64,000 bases of DNA from Vibrio xiamenensis (lineage in GTDB: Bacteria; Pseudomonadota; Gammaproteobacteria; Enterobacterales; Vibrionaceae). Positions 37,330 through 47,240 of the stretch are shown one piece after another. Made by a program: the position numbers and the translations under genes. The notes under the pieces are model-generated. The model saw nothing but the letters and a program-made list of their open reading frames with translations, was not told where the DNA came from and made no database searches. Positions within the stretch are counted from its first letter, which is position 1. Each line of letters starts with the position of its first letter. Where the stretch lies: the NCBI RefSeq assembly GCF_900100015.1, contig NZ_FNDD01000009.1:97579-161578 (forward strand). Reading direction: 5' to 3'.

Positions 37330-38363
37330 AGCTGCACCAATTTCCAACGTCTAACCAGAACAATAAACACCGGGCCGCCAAGTAGCGTAACCATAATACC
37401 CACGCTCACCTCTCCCGGCGCACCAATAATTCGCCCAGCCACATCAGCGCCCAGTAGCAAAATCGCCGAAATCATCATCGAATAAGGCAGTAGCCAGCGA
37501 TGCCCAGGGCCAACCAAGAAACGCGCGATGTGTGGGGCAGTCAAACCGATAAAACTGATTGGGCCAGCCGCCGCAGAAGCCGCTGAGGAAAGCACCACTA
37601 CGCAGCTACACACCACCAGCCACACCCAGCGCGCGTTCACGCCGAGCGCGCGGCCAAGGTCGTCACCAAGCGCTAATACATCAAGTAAACGGCTTAAATT
37701 GAGCACCACGATAGAAGTGATGATGATCATTGCTGTGGTCAACCAAACCACATCAAAGCCGCGGCCTTGCAGCGACCCCACCGCCCAATGACGAAACTGG
37801 TCAAACACTTCTTCACTGCTGTTTATAGTGATGATCTGAGTGATAGCGAGCAGCACCACCGACACCGCAGCGCCAGCAAGAATCAAGCGTACCGGGCTCA
37901 TGGCGCGATACACGCTAGAGAGCACGTACACCAAAGCGCCGGCAAGCGCCGCGCCAAGCATGCCAAACCACAAATATTGTTCGATATCGGTAAAGCCAAG
38001 TAGCGCAATCGCCGACACAATCCCCACCATGGCACCCGCATTGACCCCAAGAATCCCGGGATCAGCGAGCGGATTACGTGTCAACGCTTGCATCAGCGCG
38101 CCAGCCCCGCCCAGCCCAATACCAACCACCACTGCCAAAATCGTGCGCGGCAATCGCACCCAATGGACCAGCAGGTGTTCACTGTTGGTCGGGTCGAAAT
38201 GGCGCAACGCATCAAGCGTGGTCGCCAACGGGATCTGACGAGCACCGACGCACACACTGACCAGCGCCAGCAACACAATCACTACAGCACCCGCAATAAG
38301 ACCTAAGCGATATTTCGTCTCGGCTTGGTTTGCCGTCGCCTTGAGAATCAAAGGGCTTTCCAT
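37326..38363 (-). CDS. fepD: Ferric siderophore ABC transporter permease
   Basis: 345 residues, FecCD family, with LTRNPLADPGILGVNAGA and GPISFIGLTAPHIAR. It pairs with FepG to form the channel. Begins 15 bp after fepB. I start at ATG 38363; the TTG two codons before is less likely. Confidence 0.92.
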   Translation of the reverse strand: MESPLILKATANQAETKYRLGLIAGAVVIVLLALVSVCVGARQIPLATTLDALRHFDPTNSEHLLVHWVRLPRTILAVVVGIGLGGAGALMQALTRNPLADPGILGVNAGAMVGIVSAIALLGFTDIEQYLWFGMLGAALAGALVYVLSSVYRAMSPVRLILAGAAVSVVLLAITQIITINSSEEVFDQFRHWAVGSLQGRGFDVVWLTTAMIIITSIVVLNLSRLLDVLALGDDLGRALGVNARWVWLVVCSCVVVLSSAASAAAGPISFIGLTAPHIARFLVGPGHRWLLPYSMMISAILLLGADVAGRIIGAPGEVSVGIMVTLLGGPVFIVLVRRWKLVQL

Positions 38364-38378
38364 GCTCAAATTCCGCCG

Positions 38379-39317
38379 TTACTGAGGAGCGAAAATGTCA
38401 GCGATGTTGTTGACAATTTCGGTCGCGCTAAACAGATCGACACGAAACGAATTCTGCCCAAGGCCATACACTTGGTGCGCTTTCACTGACGGCAAATTGT
38501 GCAACACAGGATCGTTAACAAAGCCTTGAATGTCATCGCGTTTGCGGCTTAGCAAAAACGTGGTTGGCGCATTCAAAGCAGAAAGGTTTTCATAATGAAC
38601 ACGCATGAAGTCGCGATGGGAAATCGGCCCCGCCTGCCAGCTCGGTTGCGGCGCTTCGATATCAAATCCCAGCGATTGCAATAACTGGGCATGGGTGCCC
38701 TGCTGCTTAGCAATCGCGTTGATGACCCCAGCGCCTTGAAAACTGATGATATTGGTTTTGCCCTTTGGCACCTGAATGTGCTGACGCGTGGTTTCAACCA
38801 ATTGATTAAATTTGTCGATGCTTTGCTGCGCTTCGCGCTCTAGCCCAGTCGCCTTGGCGAGTTGACCCGCTAATTGCTGCCAAGAAAGGTCGGTATAATC
38901 GACGATGATGGTAGGCGCCAGTTCGCGAAACTCCTCAATTTGCGCCATTGCCGAATCAGCACCACTGGTCGAGACGACAATTAAGTCCGGCGCCATCGCG
39001 TAGACAGATTCCAAATCGACGCTGCCCGCCGGCCAAAGCGCTTCAACTTTACGCTGCTTAGCTAAATTCGCCCATTGCGCAAAGAAATCTCCTGCCATAG
39101 TGGTAGCGCTGCCAATCACTGGAGCATCAATCGCTAGCAACGTTCCTGTCACTGACACCGCAGTCGATAGAATGCGCTGCGGTGGATGCTCTATCAAGGT
39201 CTTGCTGCCATCAGCGTTAGTGAACTCACGCGGCCAATCCTGAGCATAGGCAAATTGTGTGACACACCACAACATGATAACAGTTATAGTTTTGATATTA
39301 ATTCTTATTTCACTCAT
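38379..39317 (-). CDS. fepB: Ferric siderophore periplasmic binding protein (FepB-like)
   Basis: 312 residues with signal peptide (cleavage near AYA-QDW, residue 25). The body follows E. coli FepB closely in pattern: DWPREFTNADG, PQRILSTAVSVTGTLLAIDAPVIGSA, and LFSATEIVNNIADIF at the end. Binds a ferric catecholate such as enterobactin and passes it to FepDG. The matching outer membrane receptor is not in the window. First gene of the four-gene operon. Confidence 0.88.
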   Translation of the reverse strand: MSEIRINIKTITVIMLWCVTQFAYAQDWPREFTNADGSKTLIEHPPQRILSTAVSVTGTLLAIDAPVIGSATTMAGDFFAQWANLAKQRKVEALWPAGSVDLESVYAMAPDLIVVSTSGADSAMAQIEEFRELAPTIIVDYTDLSWQQLAGQLAKATGLEREAQQSIDKFNQLVETTRQHIQVPKGKTNIISFQGAGVINAIAKQQGTHAQLLQSLGFDIEAPQPSWQAGPISHRDFMRVHYENLSALNAPTTFLLSRKRDDIQGFVNDPVLHNLPSVKAHQVYGLGQNSFRVDLFSATEIVNNIADIFAPQ

Positions 39318-39481
39318 TGAATGGTACAGTCCCTAAATTGTTTATCATCGGTGGCAGTTTTCTCTCTTGAGGCGAATCAGTATATCGCCAGCCTCCTCTG
39401 CAAGCAATGATCTCAATCATGCCAAGGCTTAGCGAGCATCGCCATCACATTTATCCTTTTTAACCCCTACAAGGAAATCCC

Positions 39482-40804
39482 ATGTCTCAACAATCTGAGC
39501 TGTGCGTAGGACTCGCGCTGGCCATGAGTTGGCTGACCAAAAGCGGTTGGCGACGCGCCGACAGTCAAGTCGAACAGCTATTTTCAGTCTCAGACTACAT
39601 CGACCTAACCAAGCAAGCCGAAGCGGCAAAACTTGATTTCGTATTTCGCCCCGACACCCTGTTTTTGCCAACCGAAATGGTTGCTCAAGAGCCTGGATTT
39701 AGCAGCTTAGATCCTATGGTGTTACTGTCTGCGATCGCCACCTCCACCACGCATATCGGTTTGGTTTCTACGGCCTCCACCACGTTTAATCCCCCTTATG
39801 TGGTGGCGCGCCAATTGCAATCCCTCAACTGGCTCAGTCAGGGACGCGCTGGCTGGAATATCGTGACCGCGCTCGATGGCCAATACAATTTTGGTCAGCA
39901 AGCAATGCTACCATCAGAGCAGCGCTACCAAGTCGCCGCGGAATTTACCGATGTGGTACAAAAATTGTGGCGCAGTTACCCTAATGATGCGCTGCTGTAC
40001 GACCGCCAATCCGGTCATTTTGCCGCAGCTGAGAAAGTGCAAGCGATTGATCACCAAGGCGAGCATTTTGCCGTCAAAGGACCTTTAAATGTACCGCAGT
40101 ACCCAAGTGGTGATATTCCGCTGTTTCAGGCCGGCGCCTCGCCATGGGGACGTAACTTTGCCGCCAAAGTCGCCAACGCTATTTTTGCTGCTACGCCGGA
40201 TTTGCAAGCGGGCATTGAACTGCGCCAAGACATGCGACGCCGCGCGCAACAGCATGGCCGTAACCCTGATGACATTAAAGTGCTACCGGGATTAAGTTTG
40301 TATCTGGCTGACGATTACGAGCAAGCGCTGGCGCTATATCAGTCAACTCATACTACCCTCACCCACGAGCGCAAACTCGCGTATTTAGCCAAGCATCTTG
40401 ATGTCGATTTCTCTGAGTTGGCACTTGGCGATCATATTCACGCCGATATGCTGCCAAGCACTCAGCAAAATGTGCACAGTCATACCCATACTCAATTGCT
40501 GCGCCAATTTATTGAACGTGAAACCCCCACTCTGGAACAACTGCTAACCCGCCCAGAGGTGATGGGTTCGTCTCATTGGTTGGTGATTGGAACGCCGCAT
40601 GATGCGGTGGATTCAATCGTGGAGCGAGTTGAAGCGGGCGCAGCGGATGGCTTTATCGCTGTCCCTGGCGGCTCACGCCAATCTGCAGCACTGTTTTTTG
40701 ACCAAGTGATGCCGATGCTTCAACAGCGCGGTCTGTTCCGCTCTGAGTACCAAGGTACAACTCTGCGTGAGCACCTAAATCTTCCTGAGCACTTAAACAT
40801 TTAA
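39482..40804 (+). CDS. LLM-class flavin-dependent monooxygenase (NtaA/SnaA/DszA type)
   Basis: 440 residues of the FMN-dependent luciferase-like monooxygenase group, nearest NtaA/DszA: FVFRPDTLFLP, STASTTFNPPYVVARQ, LDWLSQGRAGWNIVTA-type segment and LFQAGASPWGR. It needs reduced FMN from a separate reductase. AAGGAA lies 5 nt before the ATG. Divergent from the fep operon with a shared 164-bp gap, so a role in organosulfur or siderophore chemistry is possible but unproven. Confidence 0.87.
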   Translation: MSQQSELCVGLALAMSWLTKSGWRRADSQVEQLFSVSDYIDLTKQAEAAKLDFVFRPDTLFLPTEMVAQEPGFSSLDPMVLLSAIATSTTHIGLVSTASTTFNPPYVVARQLQSLNWLSQGRAGWNIVTALDGQYNFGQQAMLPSEQRYQVAAEFTDVVQKLWRSYPNDALLYDRQSGHFAAAEKVQAIDHQGEHFAVKGPLNVPQYPSGDIPLFQAGASPWGRNFAAKVANAIFAATPDLQAGIELRQDMRRRAQQHGRNPDDIKVLPGLSLYLADDYEQALALYQSTHTTLTHERKLAYLAKHLDVDFSELALGDHIHADMLPSTQQNVHSHTHTQLLRQFIERETPTLEQLLTRPEVMGSSHWLVIGTPHDAVDSIVERVEAGAADGFIAVPGGSRQSAALFFDQVMPMLQQRGLFRSEYQGTTLREHLNLPEHLNI

Positions 40805-40828
40805 GTGTTGCTGGGCACATTTGAAGAC

Positions 40829-40857
40829 AAAAAAGCGGCGATTATCGCCGCTTTTTT
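40829..40857. terminator. Bidirectional terminator
   Basis: Stem AAAAAAGCGGCGA/TCGCCGCTTTTTT, loop TTA, between convergent genes. Confidence 0.9.
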
Positions 40858-40921
40858 ATTTGCCTTATCCCGTCCTGATATAAGTTGAACGTTGCTAAGC
40901 GAGACTCAGCGCCTTAAATGG

Positions 40922-42346
40922 CTATGGAGTTTTACCATCATACTGAGCTTTCCAACTTGCAATCTTCGCTTGTAGCGCCGAGCGGTTTTCTTTTGCGCCA
41001 GCGCCAAGCATCATCACATATGGCTGACTGAGCACTTGACGCAGCTTAGCGTTGGCTTGGTCGATGCTGACGTTATCTAGGAAGCGTTGCAAGCTTTGGC
41101 TAAATTGCTGCTGAGATTGCAGCGTAGTGTTTTCAACTAACGAGGTCACTTTTTGCTCAGCATAGTCCATTGGCAATTGCTGCGCCCAATCGTGATCGCT
41201 GTCATCGAGCAATTCTTGGTAATACGCCAGCGCCGTTTGAAATTCGTTGTCGCTCATGCCGACATCGCGAAGTTTCGCCAGTGTATTGAGGAACAGCGCT
41301 TGTGAGCTGATCCGGTCTTGCGGTTTAAACTCAATACCAATAAAGCTATAACGATGCGATTCCAGCTCAGAGTCAAAGGCATAAATCGACTGAGCCGACA
41401 GATCGGTTTGGTTAAACACCGCGTTTAAACGCTGATTGATGGCAGAATACGCCAAGCGCTCCAATCGAAGTTCGGTTTGCGCGCCCAACGTATCAATTGT
41501 TGTCTTGCCACGTTTGGCCACCAGCAGCATGCTTGGTAACTCGTGAGTATGGACTTGGGTGACATAATCATCGAGTTTCACGGGGTAGTCAGTTTTCGGC
41601 GCACTGTCATGTGCCGCCTCTGCTTGCCAGTTGCCAAACATCTGTTTAACCAAGGTATCAATATGCGCAATTTGTACCTGCCCGGTTATCACTAACTCGG
41701 CATTTTGCGGTTGATACCAGCGGTGATAAAAACCTTGCAGTTGCGTCTTCGACACTGTGCTAATCGAAGCTTTACTGCCATACGGATCACGGGTCATCAG
41801 CGCGGTATCACCGAGCATAAACTGGTAAACATTGTCGATAAAACTGCCAACATCCGGGTGGCCTTGCTTAATTTCACTTAACACCTGTTGCTTAGACGCT
41901 TTGATGCTGGCAGGCAAAAATTGTTGGCGAAACGCCACATCACTTAGCCACCAGAGGGCATCATTGAGCTTGGCGGTGGTGGGCAAATCAACTTTGTACA
42001 CGGTTTCTCGATAGCTAGTATACGCATGACTATCTGCATCTAACTTGGCGTTTTGTTCACCCAGCAAAGTATAAAGCTGCGCTTTGGTCACGCGTTCACT
42101 GCCCTCAAACGCCATATGCTCGAGAAAGTGGGCATAGCCGCGCTGCTCATCGGACTCTTGCAGCGACCCGGCATGCACGATAAGACGCACTGACACTGCT
42201 TCGTCGTCAGTCGGATACACATGATAACGCAGCCCATTCGCCAAAGTTTTGCTCTGCCAATGGCTGTCAGCCTGAATGGAAGTTTGGTCGCTGAGTTGAC
42301 TGCAGCCAAACAGCAACGCTGCGAACGCAAGCAGCAAATAACGCAT
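40922..42346 (-). CDS. M16-family zinc peptidase, lipoprotein
   Basis: 474 residues. The signal LLLAFAALLFGC (C15) is a lipobox, so the enzyme is probably attached to the envelope. Active half: HFLEH (H73, E76, H77) in the inverted zinc motif HxxEH, with SEIKQG supplying the distal Glu. This is a single N+C M16 unit, about half of a pitrilysin. Start 42346 is chosen to begin at the signal peptide. Substrates unknown. Confidence 0.85.
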   Translation of the reverse strand: MRYLLLAFAALLFGCSQLSDQTSIQADSHWQSKTLANGLRYHVYPTDDEAVSVRLIVHAGSLQESDEQRGYAHFLEHMAFEGSERVTKAQLYTLLGEQNAKLDADSHAYTSYRETVYKVDLPTTAKLNDALWWLSDVAFRQQFLPASIKASKQQVLSEIKQGHPDVGSFIDNVYQFMLGDTALMTRDPYGSKASISTVSKTQLQGFYHRWYQPQNAELVITGQVQIAHIDTLVKQMFGNWQAEAAHDSAPKTDYPVKLDDYVTQVHTHELPSMLLVAKRGKTTIDTLGAQTELRLERLAYSAINQRLNAVFNQTDLSAQSIYAFDSELESHRYSFIGIEFKPQDRISSQALFLNTLAKLRDVGMSDNEFQTALAYYQELLDDSDHDWAQQLPMDYAEQKVTSLVENTTLQSQQQFSQSLQRFLDNVSIDQANAKLRQVLSQPYVMMLGAGAKENRSALQAKIASWKAQYDGKTP

Positions 42347-42506
42347 ATGGATAATACTCACACTATGAATAGACAATAACTATACGTCGAATCGCACTAA
42401 AGTATTAATCCTAATTAATAAAAACTGGTGCTTTTGCCCAAAAGCCGCGCACTTTATTGCATATTTTAAAGCGACAAAAAAGAGCGCCGTAGCGCCCTTA
42501 ATCATT

Positions 42507-43373
42507 TCATGCGTCAGCCGTCAGAGGTTCAATTCGCTGGCGACCAAATTGCGCTTCATACAAGGCCATAAAGTCTTTGCGAATCAGATGTTCAAGATGC
42601 ACCGCTTTATCGGTTGGGCAGAAAATCATAAAGTGTACGCTCTGCTCAGCCGTTGGCGAATTACTGATGTGAATGTGCGGCTCCGCACCTGGTAAGTCGA
42701 CCCCGGCGTGTTTCTCAATCATAAAGTTATAACGCCTTGCTACTTCACTAAAGTAATGGCAATGCTCTTCGATCTTTACTTCAAGCTGGTCAATTAACGG
42801 GTACAAATTGACAAACTCTTTCACCACAATGGTGAAGTTATGATAAACATAGCGTTTCATGAAATTGAGGTTTTTGACCGGAAAGGTAAAAAACATACTG
42901 TTGGGCAAAGTGGCGGTTTTACCGGTGAAATGGTATTGGCCATGGTGAAGGTCGATCTCTTGAATCACAGTCGCCATCATATTGTGCTCGATAACTTCAC
43001 CGCAGATCGATCCCACTTCAATCCAATCGCCAATACGAAAAGAGCGAGAACTGGCACGCTGAATCGAACCGGTAAAACACAAAATGATCTCTTTTGAAGC
43101 CACTACGATGGCAACTGCGATTGCCGTGACCGACAATGCAAACTGGTTGATTTCTGATTGCCACAGGGTAAACAACAGTAACATCAAAAGAATAAATGAA
43201 CCGTTTTTGGTTCGCGACATCCATTTACGCTGATCTTCAGACACAAATGCATCGTCACCGCGAATCCTTGACAAGGTGAAACGCCGCACCAGTACAATCA
43301 GTAAAAAAATCAGTAATGAAAATAAAAACTTATGGGTAAGAAGGTAATCAATGGCCAACTGCACTTTATCCAT
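42507..43373 (-). CDS. MscS-family mechanosensitive channel
   Basis: 288 residues, three or four N-terminal spans and a C-terminal MscS-like beta domain (SFRIGDWIEVGSICGEVIEH, TLPNSMFFTFPVKN). The pore helix region AVAIVVASKEIILCFTGSI is present. CCGGAGCG precedes ATG 43373 by 5 to 7 nt. A hairpin (43393-43414) lies just upstream of this ribosome site in the mRNA. Confidence 0.88.
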   Translation of the reverse strand: MDKVQLAIDYLLTHKFLFSLLIFLLIVLVRRFTLSRIRGDDAFVSEDQRKWMSRTKNGSFILLMLLLFTLWQSEINQFALSVTAIAVAIVVASKEIILCFTGSIQRASSRSFRIGDWIEVGSICGEVIEHNMMATVIQEIDLHHGQYHFTGKTATLPNSMFFTFPVKNLNFMKRYVYHNFTIVVKEFVNLYPLIDQLEVKIEEHCHYFSEVARRYNFMIEKHAGVDLPGAEPHIHISNSPTAEQSVHFMIFCPTDKAVHLEHLIRKDFMALYEAQFGRQRIEPLTADA

Positions 43374-43392
43374 TAAACGCTCCGGATAGATC

Positions 43393-43414
43393 AAAGGGGC
43401 TCAGCTGCCCCTTT
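43393..43414. repeat. Hairpin in front of the mscS-like gene
   Basis: AAAGGGGC/GCCCCTTT around TCAGCT. On the plus strand it is followed by TTTTATTTATT; on the minus strand it sits 5 bp before the gene's ribosome site. Probably the end of the 43796 transcript, or an mRNA structure. Confidence 0.55.
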
Positions 43415-43592
43415 TATTTATTCTTATTGGCGCGGCGCATGGCACCGACGCTTTAACTTACGGCGTTTAATGTCCCATACATAAGGATTAGGGTCTAGCC
43501 CTACGTGCAATTAATGCCACGCAGATTACGCTTCGATCCACGGGCATTGAGTTGCACTTGGTTGTCGAATTAAAAGAAACTCAATAAAACAG

Positions 43593-43796
43593 TTAAGAAG
43601 AAGGCGCACTGTCATCGGCGATGGCGGAGTTGATGACCGCCGGTGAGTTTTTCTGCGTGGGAATGTGGGTCGAAATCTGTTCACTTCGGATCATAGTGCT
43701 TTCAGCTTGAATGATGGTCGGATAAGCAATTATGCCCACCACAAACCCCAAACCGAAAATGATCAGATGTGATAGCGAAAGTAAGAACCACTTCAT
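43593..43796 (-). CDS. Small single-span membrane protein
   Basis: 67 residues: one membrane helix (4-26), then a polar tail rich in Ser, Ala and Asp. AGG is 7 nt before the ATG. The N-terminus resembles the anchor found in front of DM13-domain proteins, but no such domain follows, so it may be a stub. Function unknown. Confidence 0.5.
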   Translation of the reverse strand: MKWFLLSLSHLIIFGLGFVVGIIAYPTIIQAESTMIRSEQISTHIPTQKNSPAVINSAIADDSAPSS

Positions 43797-43873
43797 GCCG
43801 AAACCTATTGCTTATGTGTGTGTCGCAGAGGGGGCATACGATAAAGAAAATCCGCCTCTGCGACCACCCACTA

Positions 43874-45103
43874 TCATCTGATATTGAGCGCAGTTTTTTC
43901 TGTCAAACGAACGATTACCTCAACCGCCTTTTGCATTCCCTCAATAGTGGCAAACTCGTGAATACCATGAAAGTTGTAGCCGCCAGTAAAAATATTTGGA
44001 CACGGCAGGCCCATAAACGACAAACGTGCTCCGTCGGTACCGCCGCGGATAGGCTTAATCATTGGCGTAATGCCGCAGTCGATCATTGCTTGTTTGGCGT
44101 TGTCTATGATGTTCGGAAACGGCTCGACTTTTTCTTTCATATTGAAGTAGCTGTCTTCGATAATCAGCGTCACCACATCCGATTTAAATCCCTGATTTAT
44201 ATCGTCAACCATCGCTTTTAGCCGCGCTTTACGCGCTTGCAATCCGTCCAAGTCGAAATCACGTAAAATGTAGTTGAGTTGGCTGCTTGCTACACTCATG
44301 GTTGATGAGGTGAGATGGTAAAATCCTTGATAACCGTCAGTGCATTCAGGAGTCTCTTCGCTTGGCATTTGCGCATGGAATTGACACGCTAATGTCATCG
44401 AGTTCACCATCTTATCTTTGGCAGTGCCTGGATGAACGTTGACGCCATGAAACACAACTTTGGCATTAGCCGCGTTGAAGTTCTCAAACTCCAATTCTCC
44501 TACAGGACCGCCATCGATGGTGTAGGCCCATTCGGCGCCAAATTTTTCCACATCAAATTTGTCTGCGCCGCGACCAATTTCTTCATCCGGCGTGAACCCG
44601 ATACACACTTCACCGTGTTTGATCTCTGGATGCGCCAATAACCATTCCATCGCGGTGATGATCTCGGCCACACCGGCTTTGTTGTCTGCACCAAGCAAAG
44701 TCGTACCATCAGTGGTAATAAGGTTACAGCCACGCAGCTGGTTTAACTCTGGGTATTGAATCGGTGACAGCACTTCGTCCCCTTTGCCCAGCGCAATATC
44801 ACCGCCCTGATAATTTTCAACAATTTGCGCTTTAACATTGTAACCTGACGCATCTGGCGCAGTATCCATATGAGCAATGAAACCAATCGCGGGCACAGCC
44901 GTATCAATATTGGCTGGCAAACGCGCCATCAAGTAACCGTTATCATCCAGCGTCACATCACTTAAGCCAAGCGAAACTAACTCCGCTTTAAGCGCCTGAG
45001 CAAATACCATTTGCCCGGGCGAACTTGGGCAAGCAGAGTTATCGGGATTCGATTGTGTATCAAAGCAAACGTAGCGTAAAAAACGCTCTGCGACTGAATT
45101 CAT
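43874..45103 (-). CDS. pepT: Peptidase T (tripeptidase)
   Basis: M20 dizinc aminopeptidase cleaving the N-terminal residue of tripeptides. 409 residues from 45103, matching E. coli PepT (408). Metal and catalytic motifs: [27 protein letters not shown] and [10 protein letters not shown] 45109 has nearer ribosome-site spacing but the family start fits 45103. A frame extending up to 45208 is spurious. Confidence 0.95.
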   Translation of the reverse strand: MNSVAERFLRYVCFDTQSNPDNSACPSSPGQMVFAQALKAELVSLGLSDVTLDDNGYLMARLPANIDTAVPAIGFIAHMDTAPDASGYNVKAQIVENYQGGDIALGKGDEVLSPIQYPELNQLRGCNLITTDGTTLLGADNKAGVAEIITAMEWLLAHPEIKHGEVCIGFTPDEEIGRGADKFDVEKFGAEWAYTIDGGPVGELEFENFNAANAKVVFHGVNVHPGTAKDKMVNSMTLACQFHAQMPSEETPECTDGYQGFYHLTSSTMSVASSQLNYILRDFDLDGLQARKARLKAMVDDINQGFKSDVVTLIIEDSYFNMKEKVEPFPNIIDNAKQAMIDCGITPMIKPIRGGTDGARLSFMGLPCPNIFTGGYNFHGIHEFATIEGMQKAVEVIVRLTEKTALNIR

Positions 45104-45496
45104 GATCATGACACCTTGAGAAAATAAGCACCTAGCGTGCAGGGAAAACTTCATACTACTCAGACAAATAAAATCCTCTTTGCTGTAAATCATCTTTTGG
45201 TAATTCACCTTTGACGTGCTACTAATGCTCTACACACCTACTTTACGTTGAACCTGCTGTACACCTGCTAATTTAGCGCTCCCTCGCTAGTCGACCTTCA
45301 CCTTACGCGCTATCATTTTTTGGCACAAACCGAATAACATCCTAACGTGCACATGGATAACTTAGATCGTCATCGAAAAGAATGATGCCTAAAAAAATAA
45401 CGGTTAGACATACGGTTACAAGTGATAAAAGCCTACTTAACGAACGATTATTTATGGAGCGATATCACGTCTGACAGCAATTTTACATAACGCTGG
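45104..45496. other. Intergenic stretch upstream of pepT
   Basis: No protein gene recognised. It must hold the pepT promoter near its left end; the right end leads into the candidate small RNA promoter. Confidence 0.5.
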
Positions 45497-45525
45497 TTGA
45501 AGGGTTTTGGCGTGCCGACTATGGT
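45497..45525 (+). promoter_or_regulatory. Candidate promoter of a small RNA
   Basis: TTGAAG, 17-nt spacer, TATGGT. Each hexamer matches at 4 of 6 bases with ideal spacing. Predicted start near 45532. Confidence 0.4.
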
Positions 45526-45531
45526 CTTCAG

Positions 45532-45637
45532 TGTGCAAACTAACGTTCTAACTCGTAATATTTAAGGCATTCGCCAGTGCCTATTACTCCATGATGAACG
45601 CTAAGTTATGAGCCTCACTTCGGTGGGGCTTTTTTTT
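45532..45637 (+). ncRNA. Candidate small RNA with strong intrinsic terminator
   Basis: A plus-strand terminator (AGCCTCAC-TTCG-GTGGGGCT, then eight T) stands here with no upstream plus-strand gene for over 5 kb. The predicted 106-nt RNA has an AU-rich single-stranded stretch TAATATTTAA, a small hairpin GGCA/TGCC and the terminator, a common Hfq-type layout. The terminator could instead be for a transcript reading in from elsewhere. Confidence 0.45.
45611..45637 (+). terminator. Rho-independent terminator with UUCG loop
   Basis: Eight-pair stem (one G-T pair), TTCG tetraloop, T run 45630-45637. Confidence 0.88.
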
Positions 45638-45707
45638 GCATGTGATTCGACTAGACAGCCAAGCGACACTCGATACAATACGCGGGCGTTTTTGAGGAGA
45701 ATTTACT

Positions 45708-46145
45708 GTGCAAGACTACACCTACCCTTGCCTGTCAGCGATGGCACGTGAAGAACTAGAGAATCTAAGCAATCGAATGTTACACCGCTTAGTGCCGGAA
45801 TCATCCGTCAAAGAGCTGTTCAATTTTGAAGATGAAAATATCACCGACGACGACAAGCGCCAGGAACTGCATTTTGATGCGCTACTACGAATGAACGCCA
45901 TCGCACTCAGTGAAATCCCAACCATGTTTGGCGACTCAACAAACCCAGAGCAAAACATCGAACGCATGACGCGACTGGTACTGTGGCATTTTTACGCTGA
46001 GTCGTTTCATCTTGAACGCGCCATTTCACTTAAACTGCATTGTGAGAAGGTAGAAACGCTGCTTAGCAATCGTCCTCAAGAAGCGTATCAATGGGTTAAC
46101 GCCTTAACTCGTTTACTGCAAGAGTACGCCGATAGCGCCAAATAG
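45708..46145 (+). CDS. Conserved-looking cytoplasmic protein of unknown function
   Basis: 145 residues starting at GTG with GAGGAG 8 nt before. Acidic, helical, no signal or membrane span. Not recognised. Followed at once by a strong terminator, so it is a single-gene transcript. Confidence 0.65.
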   Translation: MQDYTYPCLSAMAREELENLSNRMLHRLVPESSVKELFNFEDENITDDDKRQELHFDALLRMNAIALSEIPTMFGDSTNPEQNIERMTRLVLWHFYAESFHLERAISLKLHCEKVETLLSNRPQEAYQWVNALTRLLQEYADSAK

Positions 46146-46180
46146 CTTGCGTATGATGAATCCGTAAGTCGATAAACACA

Positions 46181-46210
46181 AAAAAGCCCACCGCTCACGG
46201 TGGGCTTTTT
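46181..46210. terminator. Bidirectional terminator
   Basis: Stem AAAAAGCCCACCG/CGGTGGGCTTTTT, loop CTCA, between convergent genes. Confidence 0.9.
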
Positions 46211-46233
46211 GATTCAATCGCTAAAAGGCGATC

Positions 46234-46953
46234 TTAGTTATTGGTCATCACGCTGCGCGCATTAAGATTTTGCACTGGGCGGTTATTGTGGCCCATCACT
46301 TTCATCATCGCTTCCGCTTGAGACGCTGCCAATTTGCTGACATCTTTAAGCACAAACCAACGTACACCTTCGCTACATGGCGGAGTGGTTAATGAGCCAT
46401 TAAAGCGGTAATACTCATCAGTTTGTGGTAGGAAATCTTTGATTTCTAGAGGCTTAGGTAGCGTCACTGTTTCGCCCACTTTTGGCATTGTTTGCGTTAG
46501 TGAGGTCAAAAATTCGTTTTCAACACCATTATCAAACATCACTGCAACCACAGTTAAGTTACCATCGGCATCGGCGTTAACGAAGTGCGCTTCCAGTGGA
46601 AATTGCTTATCTTCAATCAAGTTTTCAGATGGCGTATGGAAGTGGAACTGCTGCAGAGTAAAAGTATCACCATCAATCGTGACCGTATTGTCACCTTCAA
46701 CCACGGCTTGCAAAGTATGGCCGTTATTCACCAGCGCAGTCACTTTACCTGCGTAGTTCACGTTGAGCTCTTGCAAGTCCGCTTTCACTTCACCGCTGAT
46801 GTTAATAGGGCTTTGGTTTTTCCCTGCTGCGCAAGTTTGTGAAAATTCACCCCAGTGAGCAGGTCCGTGTTCAGCCGAATAATTCCACTCATTTGCTTGA
46901 GCAGCGCCAGCCATAACAGCAGAAATCGATAAAGCCAGTAGAATTTTTTTCAT
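46234..46953 (-). CDS. cah: Periplasmic alpha-carbonic anhydrase
   Basis: Hydrates CO2 to bicarbonate in the periplasm. 239 residues, signal peptide cleaved near AQA-NEW (20). Zinc ligands H104 and H106 in FHFH and H123 in EAHFV; PPCSEGVRWFVL is the C-terminal marker. In the usual SEH triad the His is Asn here (SEN), a change seen in the region but not at the zinc. Confidence 0.95.
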   Translation of the reverse strand: MKKILLALSISAVMAGAAQANEWNYSAEHGPAHWGEFSQTCAAGKNQSPINISGEVKADLQELNVNYAGKVTALVNNGHTLQAVVEGDNTVTIDGDTFTLQQFHFHTPSENLIEDKQFPLEAHFVNADADGNLTVVAVMFDNGVENEFLTSLTQTMPKVGETVTLPKPLEIKDFLPQTDEYYRFNGSLTTPPCSEGVRWFVLKDVSKLAASQAEAMMKVMGHNNRPVQNLNARSVMTNN

Positions 46954-47240
46954 TGTTGTTATTCCTTATTTTGGGGTCACCAGATGACATATTTGCGGCG
47001 AATATTACTCAATTTATCCATACAATAAGCAAGGTGAAATCTATGTTTTCGAATTATCGTTCACGCCATTATCAGTTATAAGACAGCACATTGACTTTTC
47101 GGCCAGCCGACGCTTTCGCTCAAACCGAGTGCTTGTCTCACATTTAGTGAATCCCCGCGTTTCTCAGCTTTTGAACTCGAAATTCACGTAAAACCCATCG
47201 ACGATTAAATCAGACATAACAACATGAAAGAGTGTTTTAT
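46954..47240. other. Intergenic region between divergent cah and OMP genes
   Basis: Holds both promoters. No clear operator seen. A six-codon frame (47224-47244) overlaps the OMP start as ATGA; probably chance. Confidence 0.4.

Noticed and set aside
39291..39309. Fur-like site overlapping the first codons of fepB
   Set aside because: 14 of 19 matches but inside coding sequence; the intergenic part has nothing better, so support is too weak though iron control is expected.
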